Assembly: GCA_017524545.1 (NCBI GenBank)
Contig: JAFXVN010000040.1
Span: 1 to 50,984 of the forward strand
Length of the DNA: 50,984 bases
Source: Bacteroidaceae bacterium
GTDB taxonomy: Bacteria > Bacteroidota > Bacteroidia > Bacteroidales > Bacteroidaceae
Direction of reading: 5' to 3'
The translations under genes were made by a program, and so were the position numbers. Within the stretch, counting starts at the first letter, position 1; each line of letters starts with the position of its first letter. The notes under the pieces were generated by a model. It was given only the letters and a program-made list of their open reading frames with translations, was not told the DNA's origin and did no database searches. Positions 32,296-40,155 of this stretch are shown piece after piece.

Positions 32296-32529
32296 CTATC
32301 GAAGAAGATACCTCACCGCTTTGTAGAGGACGAAGAGCCCCAAGGCTGCAAGAACGCCCCAAATGAGCATCGGGATTGGCTCCAGTACTGCCGCCGAACT
32401 GAAGAAGAACATCAGGGGCGCAACAATCGGCAGGAAGGGTGCCTACCACCACTCCAGCGCCATCATCGTGAACGGAACTTTGTGAAACGCAATCAGCAGC
32501 AAAAGAACTACGCTGCCTGATTGGAACAT
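32296..32529 (-). pseudogene. Remnant of a small membrane protein
   Basis: On the minus strand a 78-codon frame begins MFQSGSVVLLLLIAFHKVPF, is broken by one TAG after 28 residues (...ALEWW), and continues with two hydrophobic segments (APFLPIVAPLMFFFSSAAVL and MLIWGVLAALGLFVLYKAVRY). Removing the stop gives a three-helix membrane protein. No promoter is evident. Function unknown. Confidence 0.4.
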
Positions 32530-32595
32530 TCCGTGAGTGCTGACACAAAAGATTTGCGTCTTAAAGAGTTAAAAATGCTTACAGAACGAAAAAAC

Positions 32596-32623
32596 GTCTT
32601 GTTTTCTGTCGTAAAAACGAGAC
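32596..32623 (+). promoter_or_regulatory. Inverted repeat, probable operator of the AbiE-type pair
   Basis: gtcttgtttt (32596-32605) and aaaacgagac (32614-32623) pair at 9 of 10 positions. The repeat ends 8 bp before the -7 element. AbiEi antitoxins are known to repress by binding inverted repeats at their promoter. Confidence 0.55.
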
Positions 32624-32631
32624 AAAATGTA

Positions 32632-32639
32632 TACCTTTG
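32632..32639 (+). promoter_or_regulatory. -7 promoter element TACCTTTG
   Basis: TATACCTTTGCAACC, 25 bp before the ATG at 32664. Confidence 0.7.
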
Positions 32640-32663
32640 CAACCGAAAATAAAAAAGGAAGTT

Positions 32664-33383
32664 ATGTTGTCGAAACAAGTAGAATTCGCAGTTAGGGGAT
32701 TAAAAAGTGACTTTGTGTTCACTTTTCAAGACCTGAATTTTCCATCTGATTCCAGTGCAAGCGTCATACGCAAACTCAATCGGATGGTAGAAGCTGGCGC
32801 TATTACCAGACTATCGAAAGGCAGGTACTATAAGCCGCGTCAATCTGCATTCGGGACATTGAAGCCGAGTCAGGAAGAAATCGTGAAAGACTTGCTATGG
32901 AAGGACGGTAAGGTGACAGGTTACCTTACGGGTTATTCCATCTTCAATCAATTGGGACTAACGACACAAATTAGCAATATCATTGAAATAGGCACCAATG
33001 TTCGTAGGAATCGGATGCGGCGGGGGAATTATGAAATTCGTTTTATCCTCCAGTCAAACCCCATCAAACAGGCAGATGTGCCGCTGTTCCAGTTGTTGGA
33101 TGCTATTCGTGGAATCAAGGATATTCCTGATACCTCGCTGGCAGATTCCTATCAGCGACTGAAAGCCATCATGCGCGAAATGGAAGAAAAAGCCATTCGC
33201 CGCATTGTGATACTGGCCCTGAACTATCCCCCGATGGTCAGGGCTTTAACGGGTGCAATGCTTGATGAAGTCAGGGATACTACTTTGTCTCAGCCTCTTT
33301 ATGACTCGCTCAACCCTGTGACCTTCTATAAAATTGGATTCAACGCAGAATCATCAACACTAAAAAAATGGAGGATATTATGA
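32664..33383 (+). CDS. DUF6088 family protein, AbiEi-like antitoxin
   Basis: 239 residues. The N-terminal winged helix (DSSASVIRKLNRMVEAGAITRLSKGRYYKP) is the DNA-binding part typical of AbiEi/DUF6088 antitoxins. The following YLTGYSIFNQLGLTTQISNIIEIGT and the basic RRNRMRRGNYEIRF stretch match the family. AbiE systems are type IV toxin-antitoxin and abortive-infection modules in which this protein represses the operon and neutralises the nucleotidyltransferase toxin. Its stop codon overlaps the toxin start (ATGA). The frame is intact, unlike that of its partner. Confidence 0.8.
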   Translation: MLSKQVEFAVRGLKSDFVFTFQDLNFPSDSSASVIRKLNRMVEAGAITRLSKGRYYKPRQSAFGTLKPSQEEIVKDLLWKDGKVTGYLTGYSIFNQLGLTTQISNIIEIGTNVRRNRMRRGNYEIRFILQSNPIKQADVPLFQLLDAIRGIKDIPDTSLADSYQRLKAIMREMEEKAIRRIVILALNYPPMVRALTGAMLDEVRDTTLSQPLYDSLNPVTFYKIGFNAESSTLKKWRIL

Positions 33384-34354
33384 CTCTGCACCAAGATAAA
33401 ACATAGTTCTCAGATGCCATCCGTGTTACATCGGAATATCTCGGTATTCTGCCTATATATGTAGAGAAGGACTATTGGATAACCCATATCCTACAACAAC
33501 TATCCCGAAGCACTCATGCTGGTAATGTGGTATGGAAAGGCGGAACCTCCTTGTCCAAAGGATATGGTTTGATAGACCGCTTCTCATCAGACATCGACAT
33601 TGCTGTTCTTGCCGAAGGTATGAACGGCAATCAGATTAAGACACTCATTTCGAGGGTGAATAAGGAGATGGCTGAAGGCATTCCCGAAAGAGAAGTCACA
33701 GGTGAAACGCGAAAAGGCTCACGTTATCGCAAGACCTACCACTACTACGACAGCACCCTTTCGCCTACGTCAAAGGGTATGAATCTCTTGGGCAATTACG
33801 TGATTGTCGAAATCAATTCTTATGCCAATCCTTATCCATATTTGCGGCGAACGATAAACAGTTTTATCGGACAGTACCTTATGGCAAACGGCTTAGAACA
33901 TTTGGCCGACCAGTACGACATGCATCCATTTGAAGTAAATGTTCTTGATATGCGCCGTACGCTATGTGAAAAGACCGTTTCCCTTTTGCGCTATTCCTTC
34001 GTGCAGCCACCAGTTGAAGGACTTCGAAAGAAGATCCGCCATTTCTACGACCTCCATTTTCTTTTGAATACCAACGAATGCAAGGAATACCTGCGGGGTG
34101 ATTTCATAACCCATCTGTGTGAATTGGTTGAACATGACCAATCAGTTTTTGACGAGCCGCAGGGTTGGAATACCTCCAACATACTCTCTTCGCCATTGCT
34201 TTCATCATTCGAACAACTATGGCCATCGTTAAGTACTGTCTATGAAAACGAACTTAGTCAGTTGGCATACAAGCCGATACCAGCTTCAAGCATGATTAAA
34301 GAAACAATAGGTGGCTTCTTTCGTTTCCTCAACGAATATTTAAGAAAAATATGA
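33380..34354 (+). pseudogene. AbiEii-type nucleotidyltransferase toxin with an early stop
   Basis: The natural start is the ATG at 33380, overlapping the antitoxin stop. After eight codons (MTLHQDKT) a TAG at 33404-33406 interrupts the frame. The sequence then continues uninterrupted for over 300 codons (FSDAIRVTSEYLGILPIYVEKDYWITHILQQL...). The catalytic core WKGGTSLSKGYGLIDRFSSDIDI, with the GGTS and D-x-D of the polymerase-beta fold, lies after the stop and is intact. The likely ancestor had CAG (Gln). Without suppression only re-initiation, for example at the GTG 33527, could make a shortened protein lacking about 50 residues. Confidence 0.8.
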
Positions 34355-34419
34355 ACAAGAAATGACGCACGAAAAGACAGTTTATTGCGCAGCTCAATAG
34401 TTATATGGTAGAAAAATCG

Positions 34420-34427
34420 TATCTTTG
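34420..34427 (+). promoter_or_regulatory. -7 promoter element TATCTTTG
   Basis: TATCTTTGCAC, 20 bp before the GTG start at 34448. Confidence 0.75.
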
Positions 34428-34447
34428 CACAGAAAAACAAAATCGGA

Positions 34448-35881
34448 GTGAAAAAGAACTTTATTTGGATGCTGTTTTTAGTGTTGGCCTGCGTATGTCG
34501 TGCAGAAGACATCACTATTTGCTATAAAGGCACGACGGTGAAAGTGACGCAGAAAGCCAAGGACAGCGTGAATGTGACCGTGGAAGGTGCTAAAGTAAGC
34601 ATAGAGAGCTTCTATACAGACCGCAAGCTTACCTTGAAACTGACAGGCAATAGCGATGACGGACAGCTTAACCTTAAGACAGCAGGCAAAGCAAAGGTAA
34701 CGCTGGATGGTCTGACTCTGACCAGTCAGGAAGGTGCTCCCGTCTGTCTGAAAAACAAGAAGAAGGTGGAGATTGCTGTAGCCAAAGGCACAGAGAATAC
34801 GCTCACCATAACTGCTTGTACAGATACAGCGAACCATAAGGCAGCCACCATCTGGGCAAAGGACAAGCTTCTGCTTTCTGGCAAGGGTACACTGAATATT
34901 ATTGCCACTGGTGACGGTTGCAGAGGCATCAAGACCAAGAAGGACATCATCATAGAGGACTTGATGCTCAACGTAACGACCTCTGGCAACAATCTTGGTG
35001 AGAAGCCCTTCGAAATGGCTTTTGGCGGGCCACTAGATTTCGATGGAGAGATGCCCGACTTCAGCGACTTCCCACCTTTCGGTAACGACAGCTTGAGGTG
35101 CGAGGGGCCACCAGACTTCGATGGCGAAATGCCTGACATGGGAGGCGGTTTTGGCGGGAAGCACAAATATGTGGCTTCCACTAAGGGCATAGCCTCGAAA
35201 GGTAAAGTTATTATCAACAGCGGCAATGTGACAGTCTGAACCAACACAGCCGGAGCGGAAGGCATCGAGGGCAAGGAAGGCATCGCCTTCAATGGCGGCA
35301 ATGTAGATGTGCTGGCCACAGATGATGCCATCAATGCTAATGCCACAATAGAGTTCAATGGTGCAAATGTAAAAGCTCAAAGCATAGGCAATGATGCTGT
35401 TGATGCCAACCCAGCAGGCGGTTTCTTTCCCCCCTCCTTTACGGGAGGGGACGGGGGAGGGTCTCCAGCCATCATCATTCGCGGCGGCACTGTCTATGCC
35501 TGGAGTCAGGTTGGTTCGCCAGAAGAAGGACTTGACAGCGACTTTGCTCCCATCTCTATCGAGGGCGGTACGGTCTTTACCGTAGGCGGTCTCATGGGAG
35601 ACATGCCGTCTGTGCCTACCAACGAGACCGCCAAGCAGCCAACAGTATTGCTAACTGGCCTTAATGTCGTGAAGGATGAACCCATTTATGTCAACGATGA
35701 GAGTGGCAAGACCATCTTCACCATTACCATTCCCTTTTCTATGCGAGGGAGTGCCACTCTCGTAACGAATCCAGCCTTCAAGCTTGGCAGCACCTATACA
35801 TTAAAGACAAAAGATTACGAAAAGACCTTCACTTTCAGCGAACCATTCACGGCATTCCCCTTTCAGTTCAGGAGACAATAA
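34448..35881 (+). pseudogene. Secreted carbohydrate-binding (DUF4353-like) protein with internal stop
   Basis: One 478-codon frame from a GTG start with a signal peptide (FIWMLFLVLACVCRA), broken once by TGA at 35237-35239 within VTV-stop-TNTAGAEGIEGKEG. The protein has the repeating beta-helix pattern of the Cthe_2159/DUF4353 carbohydrate-binding family (ATIWAKDKLLLSGKGTLNIIATGDGCRGIKTKKDIIIED; GIEGKEGIAFNGGNVDVLATDDAINAN), which binds acidic polysaccharides with calcium. Arg CGA to TGA is the simplest change. A GC-rich repeat (35428-35466) adds about 13 residues (FPPSFTGGDGGGS) in frame downstream. The first 263 residues could still be secreted as a truncated protein. Confidence 0.75.
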
Positions 35882-35936
35882 TCATCAAGTATATCCTTAT
35901 AATGATGTCCTGGCTTGACATGGACACATATATGTT

Positions 35937-36158
35937 ATGAAGTACCCATGTGAAAACTGCAAGCTTCGCGCTGCATACGAAAAGAATCCCAAGTCTTTAA
36001 TCGGCCGCTTTTGGCGTTGGCAGATAAACTTCTGCCCAAGTTGGAGAGGCTATTTCAAGTCATTGCCAGCCGAGAAGCAAGAGGAATTATGCAAGAAGTA
36101 TGAGACTATTGGAAATATTGAATCTACTTGCCGTTTTCACAGCCAGTGGCTATCGTAA
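35937..36158 (+). CDS. Small cysteine-containing protein of unknown function
   Basis: 73 residues: MKYPCENCKLRAAYEKNP, then RFWRWQINFCPSWRGYFKSLPAEKQEEL, with five cysteines including one CxxC pair. It resembles small conserved Bacteroidales proteins of the form 'CENCKLRA...INFCPGWK'. A metal- or redox-related role is possible, with no direct evidence. It lies alone between the broken binding-protein gene and the UGSC-like gene. Confidence 0.65.
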   Translation: MKYPCENCKLRAAYEKNPKSLIGRFWRWQINFCPSWRGYFKSLPAEKQEELCKKYETIGNIESTCRFHSQWLS

Positions 36159-36227
36159 GGAGGGTAATTAAACCAAATCGTGTTTCTTCTATCTAATACA
36201 ATATAATAAGGTAAAAGAAAACATAAC

Positions 36228-38267
36228 ATGAGACAACTAATCCTTTCCATCCTTCTTTTGGCACTCCAGCCAGTATGCATCCATGCACAAGGCGACCGTT
36301 TCGTATGTGACGAATCCTGCGACCCGGGCAGCAGCGGTGTTGCAAAGTTCAATGTAGTGAGTCCTGTGGGCTTCTCGACGGTGGAGCCGATAGAGATGGC
36401 TCCGCGACTGACAACGCTCGACGGCAAGACCATCGCCATTGTAGGCGAGGACTTTATGTATAACATTACGCATCCGGAATTGGGTCGTCTTATCAAGGAG
36501 CACTATCCATCGGCCAAGGTTATCATGTACGACGAACTGCCTATTGCAGGGCCGTATCCTGCGCCAGGCATCACTCGGCAGAGCACGGAGCTGTTCCGCC
36601 AGCGGCTCATCGACCTGAAAGTGGATGCTGTGATTGCCGGCAATGGTGGCTGCGGCATCTGTACATCAAAGGAAACGGGGTCGTGCATCGTGGCAGAGAA
36701 GTTGGGCATCCCGTCGGTTATTGTCACAGCTCCGGGTTTTGATGAAGAGGCGCGTTATACCGCCCGCAACAATGGTGTGCCAGTCCTCCGTGTCGCTGTC
36801 TATCCGGGTGCTTTTGCCTCGCATTCGGAGGAACAACTTATTCAGAACACGCGCGAAGTGACTTGGCCGCAGATTGTTACGGCACTCACCACGCCCATCA
36901 CACAGGAGGAATACGTGGCCGCTGAGACTACGCAAGGCATCACCGATGATGTCTTTCATGGTACACTTGATGAGATTTACGACCATTTCAGGACGATGGG
37001 ATGGAGCGATGGTGCTCCGTTTTTCCCTCCCACCTATGACAAGGTGCTGACCTACCTCGACTATACCGACCATGCATGGGACGAGACCATCGCCGTGCTG
37101 CCTGGAGCCAACCGAGCAACCACGACTTGGCATGTGGCAGTCAACGCTTGCATGTCGGGCTGCAAACCTGAGTATATGCCCATCCTTGTGGCTATGACAA
37201 AGGGTATGGCTGGTGGCGACTTCCGCCGCACTTTGTCCAGCACGCACGCTTGGGTGCCTTATTCGTGGCTCAATGGCCCCGTTTCACGACAACTGGGCAT
37301 CAGCAGCAGCCAAGGGGAAATCAATGCGGATGCCAACGCCGCCATCAGCCGCTTTATGTCGCTTGCCCTGCAGAACTTGGCAGGATACTATGTCGGCCAG
37401 AACCGGATGGGGACGTTCGGCTACCTCCAGCCATGGTGTCTGGTAGAGGATGAAGAGGCATGTCAGCGAGTGGGCTGGCAAACGTGGAACGAGCAGCTTG
37501 GCTATGATATCAACGAAAACACCGTCACCCTTGCATCAGCATTGATGTGGGGCAACAACATGGCACCCTCGACTACCGATGCCGAGCGCGTGATGCAACT
37601 CATGGCATGGGACATCGCCGAGCGTTGTCAGTTCGCTTTGGGAAGCGGCAAGCAGTTCACCAATCGCGTGGTGCTGATGACGGAGCCTGTGGCAGGCATA
37701 TTGGCAGCCGACTATTCCACCATCGAATCTCTGGAAGATGCACTCATCGACAATTCCCGACGTTCAGCCTACGAGCGTGCCTTTGCCAACTACTATGCCA
37801 ATCCCGGTAGCCGTAAGGATGGCGGGGAACACACCTTCCGCCAGTATCTGAGCTACATCATCAGTTCCGAGGGTGGCGAGGATACACCCACTCCCGTGTT
37901 TTACGACACGGATGCTGCCACGATGACAACCATACCCACTATGGAGAAAGGAGCGACGGCATTCCTCATTACAGGAGATGCCTCTCGCAACAAGGTGCAG
38001 ACCATGCCGGGCGGCGGATTCTCTACCGTCAGCATCGACCTGCCTGAAGCTTGGGATTCACTCATGAACGCCAAAGGCTATCAGCCGCTCAGCGACTATC
38101 AGTTGGAGCCTTCAGGAACCACAGGCATATCATCACCCGAGGATTCCCAGCCAACTTACAGGAATCGCCCCTACTCAGGCATCTATAATGTCGGAGGTCA
38201 GCGCTTGGGCCGCCGCCCATCTCGCGGCATATACATACAGCGGGGAGAGAAAATGTTTACTCGCTAA
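36228..38267 (+). CDS. Secreted UGSC-like two-domain protein with sorting-type tail
   Basis: 679 residues. A signal peptide (LILSILLLALQPVCIHAQ) comes first. Residues about 60-220 match the UGSC domain; the site usually written U/C-G-S-C is here C-G-I-C (residues 142-145, within GGCGICTSKETGSC), followed by IVAEKLGIPSVIV. A second large domain (about 240-590; GWSDGAPFFPPTYDKV...CMSGCKPEYMPILVAMTKGM) is of the kind often encoded next to UGSC proteins. The C-terminus (YNVGGQRLGRRPSRGIYIQRGEK) is the same tail type as at 10351 and 40156. UGSC proteins are normally cytoplasmic, so an exported, surface-sorted version is unusual. Cys positions suggest a thiol-based redox role. Confidence 0.7.
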   Translation: MRQLILSILLLALQPVCIHAQGDRFVCDESCDPGSSGVAKFNVVSPVGFSTVEPIEMAPRLTTLDGKTIAIVGEDFMYNITHPELGRLIKEHYPSAKVIMYDELPIAGPYPAPGITRQSTELFRQRLIDLKVDAVIAGNGGCGICTSKETGSCIVAEKLGIPSVIVTAPGFDEEARYTARNNGVPVLRVAVYPGAFASHSEEQLIQNTREVTWPQIVTALTTPITQEEYVAAETTQGITDDVFHGTLDEIYDHFRTMGWSDGAPFFPPTYDKVLTYLDYTDHAWDETIAVLPGANRATTTWHVAVNACMSGCKPEYMPILVAMTKGMAGGDFRRTLSSTHAWVPYSWLNGPVSRQLGISSSQGEINADANAAISRFMSLALQNLAGYYVGQNRMGTFGYLQPWCLVEDEEACQRVGWQTWNEQLGYDINENTVTLASALMWGNNMAPSTTDAERVMQLMAWDIAERCQFALGSGKQFTNRVVLMTEPVAGILAADYSTIESLEDALIDNSRRSAYERAFANYYANPGSRKDGGEHTFRQYLSYIISSEGGEDTPTPVFYDTDAATMTTIPTMEKGATAFLITGDASRNKVQTMPGGGFSTVSIDLPEAWDSLMNAKGYQPLSDYQLEPSGTTGISSPEDSQPTYRNRPYSGIYNVGGQRLGRRPSRGIYIQRGEKMFTR

Positions 38268-38339
38268 GCCTTGACTATCCCGAGGCTTGTGTTCAATTGT
38301 TCAGCTGCGCAAGAACATGAATACGGCTCAGATGATGGC
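38268..38339 (+). pseudogene. Remnant of a duplicated esterase-reductase junction
   Basis: 38268-38304 matches the 3' end of the esterase gene (39292-39330) with about three mismatches. The next 35 bp match the start of the flavodoxin-reductase gene (about 39442-39478: aagaacatgaa.acggct). The material between is deleted. It is therefore the scar of an earlier copy of the esterase-reductase pair. Confidence 0.7.
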
Positions 38340-38405
38340 TTTTCCCACTGGTGGGAATTGTTTTTCCCACGTGCGGGAATTTATTTTCCCACTGGTGGGA
38401 ATCCG
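38340..38405. repeat. Three tandem 22-bp palindromic repeats
   Basis: Exact 22-bp period with TTTTCCCAC starting at 38340, 38362 and 38384. Each unit is TTCCCAC-centre-GTGGGAA or, in the middle unit, TTCCCAC/GCGGGAA. There are no spacers. It has the same design as the 21-bp array at 13868 but a different sequence. Confidence 0.85.
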
Positions 38406-38496
38406 TAACCCTCCTGCATTCGGACGTAATTAGAATGATGCCTCGTTCATTAGGCAAAAGTAAAACACACAACAATGACTTTTCCCAAATAACTAT

Positions 38497-38534
38497 AAAT
38501 CCCAAGGTGAAACACTCATGCTTTGGGATTTTTT
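38497..38534 (+). terminator. Hairpin terminator next to the esterase promoter
   Basis: aaatcccaa (38497-38505) pairs with ttgggattt (38523-38531), and a T-run follows to 38534. It sits directly before the -7 element of the next gene, insulating it. Confidence 0.65.
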
Positions 38535-38537
38535 GTG

Positions 38538-38545
38538 TATATTTG
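38538..38545 (+). promoter_or_regulatory. -7 promoter element TATATTTG
   Basis: TATATTTGCCG, 29 bp before the ATG at 38575. Confidence 0.65.
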
Positions 38546-38574
38546 CCGAACAAATCCACGAAACAGATACGATT

Positions 38575-39375
38575 ATGAAGAAGTTTTTATTGATGCTGCT
38601 GGCACTCGTGCTGACCTTGGGCGTAGAGGCACAGCGAGGGAACGGACGCCCGCCACGAGGCGGAAAGCCGGAGCGGACACTGGACACGGTGGACAAGGAG
38701 AAACTGGCTCCATTTGCAGCCAAGAAAATCGATACTCCAGACGGCGTGCTCCACTATCGCGAGGCTCGCATCGATGCAGCAAATGGCGACAAGCCAGCCT
38801 TGGTCATCTACATGCACGGAGCCAGCGGCAGAGGCAGCGACAATACCCGTCAAATGCGTCAGCTGGGCATCTATTCCATCTACGACTACATGCAGCAGCA
38901 CGGCATCAAAGGTTATTTCCTTGTGCCGCAATGCCCGGAGGCTAACTATTGGGCAGGCAATCGAGAGGGCAAACCTTACACGGAACCAGTGAAGAAGCTC
39001 ATCAATCTCTATTTGGAGAAAGGAAATGTTGACAGCACACGGGTTTATATCTTCGGTGTGTCAATGGGTGGAGGCGGCACATGGAAACTCCTTCGCGAGA
39101 TGCCTGGAACCTTTGCCGGTGCCCTAATTGCTTCCGGCGGCAATCGTGACAGAGACTACAAAACCATATCGCAGACTCCCGTTTACATCACAGTTGGCTC
39201 GAAGGAAGGCAAAGACCGTTCCCGCGAATTCCAGCAACTCTTTGAAGACATAAAGCAGGCTGGTGGCGAGGCTAAGTTTGACATATTAGAAGGCCTTGAC
39301 CATCCCGAGACTTGTGTTCAATCGTTCACAGAAGAAAGGATGGGCTGGGTGTTTGGTCACACACGAAACAAATAA
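38575..39375 (+). CDS. Secreted alpha/beta hydrolase (esterase)
   Basis: 266 residues. A signal peptide (FLLMLLALVLTLGVEAQ) is followed by an Arg/Gly-rich linker. The alpha/beta hydrolase domain starts with ALVIYMHGASGRGSDN (oxyanion region) and has the nucleophile elbow VYIFGVSMGGGGTW (Ser in GVSMG); the catalytic His is probably in LEGLDHPETC. This plan fits phospholipase/carboxylesterase or feruloyl-esterase-type enzymes. It begins a run of genes for redox flavoproteins and hydrolases, possibly for a xenobiotic or plant-derived compound; this is inference. Confidence 0.8.
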   Translation: MKKFLLMLLALVLTLGVEAQRGNGRPPRGGKPERTLDTVDKEKLAPFAAKKIDTPDGVLHYREARIDAANGDKPALVIYMHGASGRGSDNTRQMRQLGIYSIYDYMQQHGIKGYFLVPQCPEANYWAGNREGKPYTEPVKKLINLYLEKGNVDSTRVYIFGVSMGGGGTWKLLREMPGTFAGALIASGGNRDRDYKTISQTPVYITVGSKEGKDRSREFQQLFEDIKQAGGEAKFDILEGLDHPETCVQSFTEERMGWVFGHTRNK

Positions 39376-39407
39376 AAGGTTTTCTGAAATACTAAACAAA
39401 TACGATT

Positions 39408-40064
39408 ATGAAGAGAATAATGATTATCGACGGCGGGCCGCGTAAGAACATGAACACGGCTGCTATGATAGAGGCTTTTGCGAATGGAGCAAAGAGCGTA
39501 AGTGACGAAATCGAGGTCAAGACCGTGCGCCTCTATGACATGAGCTGCAAGGGCTGCGTATCGTGTCTGGCTTGCAAGTTGAAGGACTCAAAGTATTTGG
39601 ATGTCTGCGCACGCAAGGATGACTTCACAGAACCGCTTCGCGAAACGGCCTACGCTGACGGCATCGTGTTTGCCTCGCCCATGTATTTCTTCCAGATTAC
39701 GGCACAACTCAGAGCCTTCATCGAGCGCTTGTTCTTCCCCTGGCTGTCGTATAAGGACTACAGCACCCATCCTCCGAAGGGTCGCATACCAACGGCATTT
39801 ATTTATACGATGAATGCCGGAAAAGAGCATCTGCACCTTCAGGAGAACAACATGAAAGAGAACGAGATGATCATCGGCAATGCCTTGGAGAAGCCAGAGC
39901 GCATCCTTGCCGTGAACACCCTTCAAGTGAAGAACTACGACCGCTACGATATGCAGGGCTTCAACCTCGAAGCCAAGCAGCGTTGGCACGAAGAGCATTG
40001 GCAGGAGGAACTACAGAACGCCTTCGATGCCGGCAAACGGATGGCAGAGAAGATAATGGGATAG
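39408..40064 (+). CDS. Flavodoxin-family NAD(P)H-dependent oxidoreductase
   Basis: 218 residues. The FMN-binding opening MKRIMIIDGGPRKNMNTAAMIEAF and the central FASPMYFFQITAQLRAFIERLF mark the NADPH-dependent FMN reductase/flavodoxin fold. CKGCVSCLAC near residues 46-55 is the cysteine pattern of the iron-sulfur-flavoprotein-like subgroup. Cytoplasmic. It follows the esterase by 32 bp. Its 5' end was once duplicated upstream (38305-38339). Confidence 0.85.
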   Translation: MKRIMIIDGGPRKNMNTAAMIEAFANGAKSVSDEIEVKTVRLYDMSCKGCVSCLACKLKDSKYLDVCARKDDFTEPLRETAYADGIVFASPMYFFQITAQLRAFIERLFFPWLSYKDYSTHPPKGRIPTAFIYTMNAGKEHLHLQENNMKENEMIIGNALEKPERILAVNTLQVKNYDRYDMQGFNLEAKQRWHEEHWQEELQNAFDAGKRMAEKIMG

Positions 40065-40128
40065 CAGATTCCGTAATTCTGGTAATTCTTTCCAAGATTC
40101 GGGTAGTGTCTGTTCCGCAGAACTGCCG

Positions 40129-40136
40129 TACCTTTG
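40129..40136 (+). promoter_or_regulatory. -7 promoter element TACCTTTG
   Basis: TACCTTTGCCG, 19 bp before the ATG at 40156. A second transcription unit therefore starts inside the hydrolase/flavodoxin cluster. Confidence 0.7.
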
Positions 40137-40155
40137 CCGACGAAAACAAAACATA

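Noticed and set aside
32278-32520. 80-codon plus-strand frame after the DUF3237 gene
   Set aside because: Very low-complexity polar sequence; the opposite strand has a better membrane-protein remnant in the same place.
35237-35239. Internal TGA as a selenocysteine codon
   Set aside because: The context is a beta-helix binding protein without redox function, no SECIS-like hairpin is evident directly downstream, and CGA to TGA explains it.
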